Source of the DNA: a virus
Length of the DNA: 38,033 nucleotides
Reading direction: 5' to 3' (one strand)
IMG/VR virus record: IMGVR_UViG_3300020465_000044
Coordinates: 1 to 38,033 of that record
The notes beneath the pieces are model-generated. The model saw only the letters and a program-made list of their open reading frames with translations, made no database searches and was not told the DNA's origin. Numbering within the stretch: the stretch's first letter is position 1; every line of letters begins with the position of its first letter. The translations under genes and the position numbers were made by a program. Below, piece by piece: positions 15,716-22,060 of this stretch.

Positions 15716-15875
15716 ATCAGGCGATTGCAAATTCGTAGGCAGTGTCATCTCCCTTAAGGGAGGTGCTTCTGCTAGGGTGCTCAGTGTACGTGAAGATAAA
15801 ATTTCAATATTAAATCTTGACGGTTCGCACAAAGAGTGCTATTATGAAGAGATCAAATATGTATGGACACCTTGA
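15708..15875 (+). CDS. Small beta-rich protein, unknown function
   Basis: This is a 55-residue protein (MIKSGDCKFVGSVISLKGGA...) with alternating hydrophobic residues and a final YEEIKYVWTP, a pattern like a small SH3 or KOW-type barrel (VGSVISLKGGASARVLSVREDKISILNLDG). It starts inside cobS and ends inside the following gene. Function is unknown. Confidence 0.6.
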   Translation: MIKSGDCKFVGSVISLKGGASARVLSVREDKISILNLDGSHKECYYEEIKYVWTP

Positions 15876-16180
15876 AGTATAACGAAGACCAACTCATCAA
15901 AGAGATTCATGACTACATTAGTCAAACCTACAGAGGACACTACTCTGCTGGCAATGTACAAACACTTGACCTCATTGATTCTGTAGGAGATGCAGAGGCA
16001 TTCTGTAGAAGCAATGTTCTGAAGTATGCTTCACGTTATGACCGTAAAGGATCAGCACGTAAAGATATTATTAAAATTATTCACTATGGAATTCTCCTTC
16101 TACACTTCAATGACAAACGAGCAGCAGCAGACGCTGCCACCACTGGTTCCACCTCCTTCACCGTTGACTATGACAAATAA
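15863..16180 (+). CDS. DUF3310-like protein
   Basis: The 105-residue protein contains the pattern of the phage DUF3310 family: LDLIDSVGDAEAFCRSNVLKYASRYDRKGSARKDIIKIIHYGILLL, where the family has DLIE-x-hhG---NAIKYI-RAG-K---EDLKKA-WYL. The family is often linked with nucleotide metabolism, but its biochemical activity is not settled. A low-complexity Ala/Thr tail follows. It overlaps the small gene upstream and, by 11 bases, the clamp gene downstream. Confidence 0.7.
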   Translation: MDTLKYNEDQLIKEIHDYISQTYRGHYSAGNVQTLDLIDSVGDAEAFCRSNVLKYASRYDRKGSARKDIIKIIHYGILLLHFNDKRAAADAATTGSTSFTVDYDK

Positions 16181-16844
16181 AGTAAACCTAACTGGTGACA
16201 CAGTAAACATTCTAAGGAATTACTGTCACATTAATTCATCTATCGTTTTTAGAAAAGGAAATGTTATCAGAACAATCAGTAACGCAGAGAACATCCTCGC
16301 TAAGTACACCAGCGATGAAAGCTTTCCGACTGACTTCGCTATATATGATCTTCCACAGTTTCTTTCTGGTCTCGCTCTGTTTGATAATCCTGAACTGGAC
16401 TTCTCCTCTGAGAATTATGTTCGGATTAATAGCGGTCGTCAGTCTGTTAAGTACTATTATAGTGACCCTGAGATTACGCTCAAGTCTGCACCAGAGAAGA
16501 ATGTAAAGTTTCCTGGTGGTGATATTACATTCGAATTGAATGCTGAGGATCTCAAAAAATTGTATAAAGCAGCAGCAGTATATCACTTGCCCGATCTAAA
16601 CATCACCACAACTGGTGGGAAGATTGAACTTGTTCTTCATGACAATGATAATGATACCAGCAACACATTTAAAATTGGTGTGGAAGGTACTTATACAAAT
16701 AAAGATCTTGATCTTGATATTAAGATGGAGAATCTTAGGGTGATGGAGAGAGATTATAACGTTAAGGTATCATCTCAGTTGATTTCTGAATGGATTTCTA
16801 CTGATGACAAATTAACTTATTACATTGCGTTGGAGCCCAAGTAG
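16170..16844 (+). CDS. 45: Sliding clamp gp45
   Basis: gp45 is the trimeric ring that holds the polymerase on DNA and, in T4, also activates late transcription. The 224-residue product matches T4 gp45 (228 aa): N-terminal LTGDTVNILRNYCHINSSIVFRKGNVIRT (T4 LSKDTTALLKNFATINSGIMLKSGQFIMT), DFAIYDLPQFLSGLALF (T4 DVAIYDLNGFLGILSLV) and C-terminal YYIALEPK (T4 YVIALEAD). An open frame reaches back to 16026, but homology begins at ATG 16170. It is followed by gp44 with a one-base overlap. Confidence 0.95.
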   Translation: MTNKVNLTGDTVNILRNYCHINSSIVFRKGNVIRTISNAENILAKYTSDESFPTDFAIYDLPQFLSGLALFDNPELDFSSENYVRINSGRQSVKYYYSDPEITLKSAPEKNVKFPGGDITFELNAEDLKKLYKAAAVYHLPDLNITTTGGKIELVLHDNDNDTSNTFKIGVEGTYTNKDLDLDIKMENLRVMERDYNVKVSSQLISEWISTDDKLTYYIALEPK

Positions 16845-17788
16845 TGTCGAATGATTTTTTATGGGTCGAGAAATATCGACCAAAGGTGATTGATGATTGT
16901 ATACTCCCAGAGACTATCAAGAATGTATTCAAGGGATTCGTCTCTCAAGGCGAATTACCTAATCTACTACTTACTGGATCTGCTGGTGTTGGTAAGACTA
17001 CAATCGCCAAAGCATTATGTGATGAGATAGGTGCATCCTACATCATGATCAATGGATCTGATGAGGGTAGATTTCTTGATACTGTTAGGACTAGAATCAG
17101 AACGTTCGCATCTACTGTGTCTCTGACCTCTGGAGCGTCCCATAAGGTCGTTATTATAGATGAAGCAGACAACACAACCAACGATGTTCAACTGTCTCTC
17201 AGAGCTGCTGTGGAGGAGTTCCACAATAACTGTAGGTTTATATTTACTTGTAATTTTATTAACAAGATCATTGAACCTTTACACTCACGGTGTACAGTGG
17301 TTGATTTTCGTGTAAAGAATGGACAGTCTGTAGCATTACAGGGTCAGTTCTTTGAACGTCTTAGAGTTATACTGAAAAAAGAGAATGCTAAATTTGAAGA
17401 TAAAGTTCTGGCTAAACTTATTAAGCGGTATTATCCTGATTGGCGTAGGCTTATCAATGAGTGTCAACGCTATTCTGCTAATGGATCCATTGATGCAGCT
17501 ATTCTCGTGGATGTTGCTGACGTTAATCTTGATAGTCTTCTTTCGGCGTTGAAGCAGAAAGATTTCAAGACTGTTAAGAATTGGGTCGTTCAACATATGG
17601 ATAATGATCCTAGCATGGTAATGCGTAAGATTTATGACAATCTTTATGGCGTACTAAAACCCAATTCAATACCAGAAGCTGTACTAGTTATCGCAAAGTA
17701 CATGAGAGATATCTCAAATGTACCAGACCAAGAGATCAATATGTTAGCATGTCTGACTGAAATAATGATGACTTGCGAATTCAAATAA
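16844..17788 (+). CDS. 44: Clamp loader large subunit gp44
   Basis: gp44 is the AAA+ ATPase of the clamp loader, which opens gp45 and loads it at primer ends. Domain order is normal: WVEKYRPKVIDDCILP start, Walker A GSAGVGKTT near residue 45, Walker B VVIIDEADN near 105, sensor 1 FIFTCNF, and the SRC arginine finger LHSRC. The C-terminal collar domain is present; length is 314 aa (T4 319). The start is GTG and shares the G of the gp45 TAG stop. The small subunit gp62 is not next to it as in T4; dam and three small genes are inserted between. Confidence 0.97.
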   Translation: MSNDFLWVEKYRPKVIDDCILPETIKNVFKGFVSQGELPNLLLTGSAGVGKTTIAKALCDEIGASYIMINGSDEGRFLDTVRTRIRTFASTVSLTSGASHKVVIIDEADNTTNDVQLSLRAAVEEFHNNCRFIFTCNFINKIIEPLHSRCTVVDFRVKNGQSVALQGQFFERLRVILKKENAKFEDKVLAKLIKRYYPDWRRLINECQRYSANGSIDAAILVDVADVNLDSLLSALKQKDFKTVKNWVVQHMDNDPSMVMRKIYDNLYGVLKPNSIPEAVLVIAKYMRDISNVPDQEINMLACLTEIMMTCEFK

Positions 17789-17792
17789 AGTG

Positions 17793-17810
17793 TGCTAAAT
17801 TACTTTAGCA
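17793..17810 (+). promoter_or_regulatory. Perfect inverted repeat before dam
   Basis: TGCTAAA and TTTAGCA form a perfect 7-bp inverted repeat around TTAC in the 67-base gap between gp44 and dam. No T run follows, so it is not a standard terminator. It lies just before a Shine-Dalgarno-like GTGGAG and ATG at 17825. It could be an operator or an mRNA hairpin that controls entry to dam. Confidence 0.45.
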
Positions 17811-17855
17811 AGTGGAGTTTCCCAATGACTGAACTAAAGAGACCAAATCCTTACA

Positions 17856-18689
17856 ATGCCCAGAACACTAAAATCACTGAAGACACCACTGCGTTATCCA
17901 GGAGGGAAGAGCAGAGCGATAGTAAAGTTGCTGCAATACCTCCCAGACCTTTCCCAGGTAAAAGAGTTTCGTGAACCATTTTTAGGTGGTGGGTCTGTAG
18001 CATTAGAAATTACAAAGAGGTATCCTCACATTGAGATATGGGTCAATGATCTATATGAACCTCTAGCAAATTTCTGGCAAATATTACAACATGATGGTGA
18101 AAAATTACAAGATGATCTCAAAAAAATTAAAGAAAAATATAATACTCCCGATCTGGCAAGGGACATCTTTACCAGATCTAAGGAGTATCTGTCCACAAAA
18201 GAGACTGAAGACTTCCGTCGTGCTGTCAGTTTTTATATTGTCAATAAGTGCAGTTTTAGTGGTCTCACTGAGTCCTCGTCGTTCTCAAAACAAGCAAGCG
18301 AGTCCAACTTCTCCATCAATGGAATTGAAAGACTCATGGAATACTCCGAGCTTATTGAAGGATGGAAAATTACCAACGATACCTACGAATCCCTTCTAAC
18401 AGACCAGAAGAATGTATTCGTTTATCTTGATCCACCCTATGATATTAAGATTCCTATCTATGGGAAGAGGGGTGCTATGCACAAGTACTTTGATCATGAT
18501 AAGTTTGCTTACGATTGTGACAATCATACTGCTCCTATGTTAATATCATATAACAGTAGTCAGGTAGTAAGAGACAGATTTAAAGATTGGAATGCTGCTG
18601 AGTTCGATCACACTTACAGTATGCGTACTGTTGGTGACTATATGAGAGAGCAGCAAGACCGTAAGGAACTGGTTCTTTTAAACTACTGA
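17856..18689 (+). CDS. dam: DNA adenine methyltransferase (Dam type)
   Basis: The enzyme transfers a methyl group from S-adenosylmethionine to N6 of adenine, probably protecting phage DNA from host nucleases. The N-terminal TPLRYPGGKSRA segment is the usual Dam-family start; the SAM-binding motif FREPFLGGGSVALE lies at about 38-51, and the catalytic motif DPPY at residues 192-195. Length (277 aa) and motif order fit the D12/Dam class (alpha class). The GATC target is an inference from the family. No good ribosome site precedes ATG 17856; a better one lies before an overlapping frame at 17825. No restriction enzyme gene is next to it, so it is an orphan methylase. Confidence 0.93.
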   Translation: MPRTLKSLKTPLRYPGGKSRAIVKLLQYLPDLSQVKEFREPFLGGGSVALEITKRYPHIEIWVNDLYEPLANFWQILQHDGEKLQDDLKKIKEKYNTPDLARDIFTRSKEYLSTKETEDFRRAVSFYIVNKCSFSGLTESSSFSKQASESNFSINGIERLMEYSELIEGWKITNDTYESLLTDQKNVFVYLDPPYDIKIPIYGKRGAMHKYFDHDKFAYDCDNHTAPMLISYNSSQVVRDRFKDWNAAEFDHTYSMRTVGDYMREQQDRKELVLLNY

Positions 18690-18696
18690 ACCAGTT
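18667..18696 (+). repeat. Inverted repeat around the dam stop codon
   Basis: AACTGGTTC (18667-18675) and GAACCAGTT (18688-18696) are perfect inverted copies around a 12-base loop, overlapping the dam stop. A third partial copy, GAACTGG, follows at about 18700. No T run follows the stem. It may stabilise or end the dam mRNA ahead of the next promoter. Confidence 0.55.
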
Positions 18697-18735
18697 GAAG
18701 AACTGGCACATTTCACTGTCACAGTAAGGTTGTTC

Positions 18736-18744
18736 TGCTATAAT
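18736..18744 (+). promoter_or_regulatory. Extended -10 promoter
   Basis: TGC followed by the consensus TATAAT (18739-18744) forms a strong extended -10. The -35 region at 16-17 bases is only weakly matched (TGTCAC/CTGTCA), as is usual for extended -10 promoters. It is 27 bases before the small gene at 18771 and would serve the gp62-regA operon. Confidence 0.65.
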
Positions 18745-18770
18745 ACATATAGATAACAAAGGTACTAACT

Positions 18771-18914
18771 ATGAGATGCGAAGTGAAACTATACGTTGCT
18801 GGCAGAATCTATAGTGAGTTTGTTGAAGCACGTAATTATCAAGAGGCACGTGAGGTTGCAACAGTACGTAACCCACACGCTAAAGTAATGTCTGTGAATG
18901 CTGTATTCAAATGA
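18771..18914 (+). CDS. Small phage protein, unknown function
   Basis: This 47-residue protein (MRCEVKLYVAGRIYSEFVEA...) has a strand-helix-strand pattern with an EARNYQEAREVA helix and an RNPHAKVMSVNAVF end. This strongly resembles the short single-domain proteins common in cyanophages that contain a xxAxNYxEAxxxAxxxNP-like motif. It is the first gene after the 18739 promoter and is ATGA-coupled to the next. Confidence 0.65.
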   Translation: MRCEVKLYVAGRIYSEFVEARNYQEAREVATVRNPHAKVMSVNAVFK

Positions 18915-19015
18915 GCAAAACAAATATACAAGAGAAAATCGATGTAGCATTGAAGCGAATCGATGAATTGCTTTTGTTAATCGAACACTGGAAACAACAA
19001 GATAAAGATAAATGA
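18911..19015 (+). CDS. 34-residue helical microprotein
   Basis: This very short frame encodes a single amphipathic helix (IDVALKRIDELLLLIEHWKQQ) with regular leucine and isoleucine spacing, so a coiled coil is likely. It is coupled by ATGA to the genes on both sides, which supports translation. Confidence 0.5.
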   Translation: MSKTNIQEKIDVALKRIDELLLLIEHWKQQDKDK

Positions 19016-19314
19016 TTTTTATAGCAAAACCATCAGTGTATACTTTACCTGGTACATGGGAGAAACAACCTGATGTTCTCATCCCACATTTTAATCTAAC
19101 ACCTGATCAAGGATTCATTTTTTTCTTTGTTCTAGTTCTTTTAGGTTTTGTGGTGTATGGTATCTACCTGACTTTTGGTTCAGGTAAGAAGAACCTTAGA
19201 GATCAGATTGACGAACATGCTAAAATGCATGAACTGGGCATTGCACATGGACACGGTGGAAACAAAGATGCATATGAAATGTCTGGTAAACTTGAACATA
19301 AACATGATGATTAA
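19012..19314 (+). CDS. Membrane protein with His-rich tail
   Basis: This 100-residue protein has one strong membrane span (GFIFFFVLVLLGFVVYGIYLTF, about 34-55) preceded by a 33-residue Pro-containing N-terminal part. The cytoplasmic tail is charged and His-rich (DEHAKMHELGIAHGHGGNKD and LEHKHDD), which could bind a metal, though this is only an inference. It lies between the 18.7-kb promoter and gp62, with an ATGA overlap upstream and a TAATG-type junction downstream. Function is unknown. Confidence 0.65.
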   Translation: MIFIAKPSVYTLPGTWEKQPDVLIPHFNLTPDQGFIFFFVLVLLGFVVYGIYLTFGSGKKNLRDQIDEHAKMHELGIAHGHGGNKDAYEMSGKLEHKHDD

Positions 19315-19712
19315 TGAAGTATCAACTTAAAGATTATCTTTACACCATCAATCAAACTAAAAAGAATTTGATGGATGAAGATAGTGATGCTATAAAAAAT
19401 TACACACCCTATGTGGTCAATCGGTGTCTGTCTTCATTTACAGATGCCATTCTTTATGCCAATGAAATGAATAAGTCTACACACCTTCCTAAGAAGATGC
19501 AGTACGACTTTTATATAAATAGTCTCAAGCCTAGAAAGCGTTTTTCGCCATGGGCACGTAAAGATTCTATTGATTATCTTGACGTAGTTAAAGAGTATTA
19601 TGGTTATAATGATGATAAAGCTCTTCAAGCACTCAGAATTCTCACTAAGGATCAGATTGAACATATAACATATTCATTGAGAAAGGGTGGAAACAATGAG
19701 CGTCGAAACTGA
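19314..19712 (+). CDS. 62: Clamp loader small subunit gp62
   Basis: gp62 completes the gp44/gp62 clamp loader. The 132 residues match cyanophage gp62 in LKDYLYTINQTKKNLMDEDSDA, YTPYVVNRCLSSFTDAILYANEMN, YDFYINSLKPRKRFSPWARKDS and VVKEYYGYNDDKALQALRILTKDQIEHI. T4 gp62 is longer (187 aa), but the cyanophage forms are about this size. Its end overlaps regA, as in T4, where the genes are translationally coupled. The codons for YINS at 19514-19521 spell an exact TATAAATA, a late-promoter sequence inside the gene. Confidence 0.88.
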   Translation: MKYQLKDYLYTINQTKKNLMDEDSDAIKNYTPYVVNRCLSSFTDAILYANEMNKSTHLPKKMQYDFYINSLKPRKRFSPWARKDSIDYLDVVKEYYGYNDDKALQALRILTKDQIEHITYSLRKGGNNERRN

Positions 19713-20118
19713 GATCCAGTGGAAACAATCAGACATGATTGAAGTCATGCTGAGTGAACCAGATGATTTTCTAAAAGTGAGAGAAACTCTAACTAGGATA
19801 GGAGTAGCATCTCGTAAAGAAAAAAAGATTTATCAATCTTGCCATATTCTTCACAAGCAAGGTAAGTATTACATAGTTCATTTCAAAGAACTGTTTGCTT
19901 TGGATGGTAAGAAAACTAACTTATCAACAAATGATGTGCAACGTCGTAATAGAATTGTACAGTTACTATCTGATTGGGGGTTGATTAAAATCTCTGATAG
20001 TAATGCTGTGCTTGACCTAGCACCTCTTAATCAAATCAAAGTCTTGGCATTCAAAGAAAAGGGTGACTGGACATTAGAAAGCAAGTATAATATTGGCAGA
20101 AAGAAAACTGAATCTTGA
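19696..20118 (+). CDS. regA: Translational repressor RegA
   Basis: RegA binds the start regions of many early mRNAs, including its own and replication genes in T4, and blocks translation. The match is very clear: MIEVMLSEPDDFLKVRETLTRIGVASRKEKKIYQSCHILHKQGKYYIVHFKELFALDG aligns to T4 MIEITLKKPEDFLKVKETLTRMGIANNKDKVLYQSCHILQKQGKYYIVHFKEMLRMDG, and LLSDWGLIKI and KYNIG close the family. The product (140 aa from ATG 19696) has a 14-residue N-terminal extension before the T4 start. A GTG at 19687 is an alternative. The start overlaps gp62 by 17 bases. Confidence 0.97.
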   Translation: MSVETEIQWKQSDMIEVMLSEPDDFLKVRETLTRIGVASRKEKKIYQSCHILHKQGKYYIVHFKELFALDGKKTNLSTNDVQRRNRIVQLLSDWGLIKISDSNAVLDLAPLNQIKVLAFKEKGDWTLESKYNIGRKKTES

Positions 20119-20834
20119 CTGATGAAATAAATGCTCTTGTTATAAAAGAGCAACGTGGTAAATTACATAGATGGAAAACTTGGGAACCTAAGACACCATT
20201 TGCACCCACCGTAGATGCACATTTGTGGGTGGATTCTTATGGTCCTTTATTAGCAAAAGAGCTTCAAGTATTAATAAAGGAAACACGTATAGGTAATGTA
20301 TCAGAAGGTTCGTTTTTAGTAGGACAAAACTTTAAGAAGTGGTGGACAAAGTATAATATTTTTAGTTGGACTGAGTGGACAGTGTTGTCTTTGCTCAGAG
20401 AAAGAATTTATATAAGTTATGTTGAATATTGTAAGGCACTTGCTCTAGAACCATTACAGAGAAAGGATTTGTGGGTTAGAGGATGGTTTGTGAGACTTGA
20501 ACAAGGTGATCATATAGGAATGCATTCACACTCTCTACACGAGAATACATTTCTTAGTGGAAACATGAGTCTTAGTTTAAATGATACTACAACAGACTAT
20601 TGGATCCCATTGTTTAGTTTGTATCATGGTTATTTCAGAGTGAAGAATGATCCAGGTAATATATGTTTGTTTCCTTCATGGATACAACATAGGGTTGATC
20701 ATCTCAAGGACAGACAGGTACGGTATACCCTAGCATTTGATTTGTTTACTAAAGAATCATTTAATTATATCGAAAAAACCGAAACTAAAGGTGAGGATCT
20801 TGCGAAAATAATCCTGTTGTCAACTAAGTTGTAG
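20115..20834 (+). CDS. 2OG-Fe(II) oxygenase-like protein
   Basis: This 239-residue protein resembles the putative 2-oxoglutarate/Fe(II) oxygenases of marine phages. It has GMHSHSLHENTFLSGNMSLSL, like the family pattern HxH...SG-YY, then GNICLFPSWIQHRVDHLKDRQVRYTLAFDLF, like the distal His and the Arg that binds 2-oxoglutarate (family pattern LFPSWL-H-V-P----RISL-FN). Candidate metal ligands are the first His of HSH and the His of QHRVD. The N-terminal 60 residues are not recognised. Start is TTG overlapping the regA stop (TTGA); no ATG precedes the conserved part. Substrate is unknown. Confidence 0.7.
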   Translation: MTDEINALVIKEQRGKLHRWKTWEPKTPFAPTVDAHLWVDSYGPLLAKELQVLIKETRIGNVSEGSFLVGQNFKKWWTKYNIFSWTEWTVLSLLRERIYISYVEYCKALALEPLQRKDLWVRGWFVRLEQGDHIGMHSHSLHENTFLSGNMSLSLNDTTTDYWIPLFSLYHGYFRVKNDPGNICLFPSWIQHRVDHLKDRQVRYTLAFDLFTKESFNYIEKTETKGEDLAKIILLSTKL

Positions 20835-20850
20835 TGTGATTAAATAGTAG

Positions 20851-20869
20851 TGTCGCCGTAAGGGACACA
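20851..20869 (+). promoter_or_regulatory. Hairpin in the hsp20 leader
   Basis: GTGTC and GACAC pair, with CC-GG above and one bulged G, closing a GTAA (GNRA) tetraloop. It lies about 30 bases before the hsp20 ATG and its AAGGAG site. A nearby TTAAATA at 20842 resembles a late -10 imperfectly. Possible roles are mRNA stabilisation or control of hsp20 translation. Confidence 0.45.
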
Positions 20870-20898
20870 AACACACTCGCTTAATAAGGAGAACTATC

Positions 20899-21330
20899 AT
20901 GGGTAACCTTCAAAGGTATCATGCTGCGGATCTACCACAGCTACTAGAAAGAATTAACAAAAACTCCATCGGAATGGAAGATTTCTTTGATGGATTTTTT
21001 AATGCAACATCAACAGACAACTATCCACCATACAATTTGGTATCTGTAAACAACATCGAATCCAGACTGGAGATTGCTCTTGCTGGTTTCAAGACAGAAG
21101 AGGTTGCAGTTTACACAGAGTATGGTAAACTGTTTGTAGAAGGCAAGAAAGAAACCACAGAAACAGAGACAGAATACCATCACAGAGGACTAGCACAGAG
21201 ATCTTTCAAGAGGTCTTGGTCTATCTCAGATGATGTTGAGATCAAGTCTGTTGAGTTTCAAGATGGTCTTCTCTCTGTCAGACTAGGGAAAATCGTTCCA
21301 GAGCATCATGCAAGGAAAGATTGGCTTTGA
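20899..21330 (+). CDS. hsp20: Small heat shock protein (Hsp20)
   Basis: The product (143 aa) is an Hsp20 family chaperone, common in T4-like cyanophages. After a 50-residue N-terminal arm comes the alpha-crystallin domain: YPPYNLVSVNNIESRLEIALAGFKTEEVAVYTEYGKLFVEGKK, then HHRGLAQRSFKRSWSISDDVEIKSVEFQDGLLSVRLGKIVPE. This includes the typical RSFKRSW-L-DDV strand and the GLL-V-L strand. A strong AAGGAG ribosome site precedes the start at a good distance. The C-terminal IxI motif of many Hsp20s is not obvious in the final KIVPEHHARKDWL. It is likely to be transcribed with its upstream genes or from a late signal near 20842. Confidence 0.96.
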   Translation: MGNLQRYHAADLPQLLERINKNSIGMEDFFDGFFNATSTDNYPPYNLVSVNNIESRLEIALAGFKTEEVAVYTEYGKLFVEGKKETTETETEYHHRGLAQRSFKRSWSISDDVEIKSVEFQDGLLSVRLGKIVPEHHARKDWL

Positions 21331-21331
21331 C

Positions 21332-21360
21332 TTGACAGGTCGTTAAATATACTGTATACT
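21332..21360 (+). promoter_or_regulatory. Sigma70-type promoter for the gp43 operon
   Basis: TTGACA (21332-21337) directly follows the hsp20 stop and is 17 bases from TATACT (21355-21360). This is the third exact copy of the same promoter in the window. It lies 25 bases before the next gene and should drive the gp43-uvsX-gp41 operon early in infection. Confidence 0.9.
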
Positions 21361-21384
21361 ATTAAAATCGTAGAAAAATAAATT

Positions 21385-21867
21385 ATGACGGATTCAGCTG
21401 CGACAGCAACACCACCTGTTGAGGGTGGACAACAGCCTGCTGCCCCACAAATACAACATAATATTCGCATCGTTACACTAGCATCAGGAGAGAATGTTAT
21501 TTGCAATTTCACTCAGGTTCGTGAGGAAGATAAGTTTGTAGCATATCAAATGCTATATCCTTTGATCACTACCCTTACAGTGGATGGCGAAGAAGGTTCA
21601 CCTGATGCTAGTTATCGTGTGGATTATAGAAGGTGGAATGTTTTCACACCTTATGAAGACTTCCGAATTAACCCACAACATGTGGTGACTGCCATGCCTC
21701 CAAATTTGGAGATCATGACAAATTATGTACAGAAGTTAAAGGATGCTGGAGTTGATCTAGGATTCTTACCTAATAATGGAGAGGACATTTTAAATGGCGG
21801 AGGAACAACAGGAGAATCGAGTGCAGCTGCTGCTACTGCGGGACCAGTGGGTAGTAGCCCGAGTTGA
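21385..21867 (+). CDS. Sm-like domain protein with low-complexity ends
   Basis: The 160-residue protein has an Ala/Pro/Gln-rich N-terminal tail (1-30), a central domain with the Sm-like strand pattern HNIRIVTLASGENVICNFTQVREEDKFVAYQMLYPLITTL (31-70), further strands (YRVDYRRWNVFTPYEDFRINPQHVVTAMPP), a helical segment, and a Gly/Ser/Ala tail. The Sm-like call rests on the V-x-L-x-x-G-E-x-V pattern shared with the gene at 6366. It is the first gene of the polymerase operon. Its last 74 bases overlap the next gene in another frame; that overlap encodes its low-complexity tail. Confidence 0.55.
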   Translation: MTDSAATATPPVEGGQQPAAPQIQHNIRIVTLASGENVICNFTQVREEDKFVAYQMLYPLITTLTVDGEEGSPDASYRVDYRRWNVFTPYEDFRINPQHVVTAMPPNLEIMTNYVQKLKDAGVDLGFLPNNGEDILNGGGTTGESSAAAATAGPVGSSPS

Positions 21868-22060
21868 GGAACTAGGTGGTGTAGAGTTTGGTGACCCAGA
21901 CTGTGTACTATACAAACCTAGAGAAGTGAACAAGGATGGTGAATTGACACCTTGGCCTCCCCATGCTGAGGAGGGTGAGGTTGTCATTAGGTCATCTGAT
22001 ATATTAGTATTGGTTAATCCAAACAAGAAAACTCTCGCTCGTTATATTGAATCTGAATGA
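21794..22060 (+). CDS. Small Sm-like or barrel protein before gp43
   Basis: The 88-residue protein begins 74 bases inside the previous gene. It has VQLLLLRDQWVVARVEELGGVEFGDPDCVLYKPREV, which again looks like an Sm-like barrel (L-L-x-D-x-x-V-x-A-x-V...D-C-V-L-x-x-P), then EVVIRSSDILVLVNPNKKTLARYIESE. Similar proteins lie next to gp43 in other marine T4-like phages as far as I recall. It is coupled to gp43 by an ATGA overlap, so it is likely to be made with the polymerase. Function is unknown. Confidence 0.65.
   Translation: MAEEQQENRVQLLLLRDQWVVARVEELGGVEFGDPDCVLYKPREVNKDGELTPWPPHAEEGEVVIRSSDILVLVNPNKKTLARYIESE

Noticed and set aside
16026-16169. N-terminal extension of gp45 frame
   Set aside because: The 48 extra codons overlap the DUF3310-like gene and have no match to gp45; homology begins at ATG 16170.
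17856-18689. Restriction-modification system around dam
   Set aside because: No endonuclease gene adjoins it; neighbours are clamp loader and small genes, so it is an orphan methylase.
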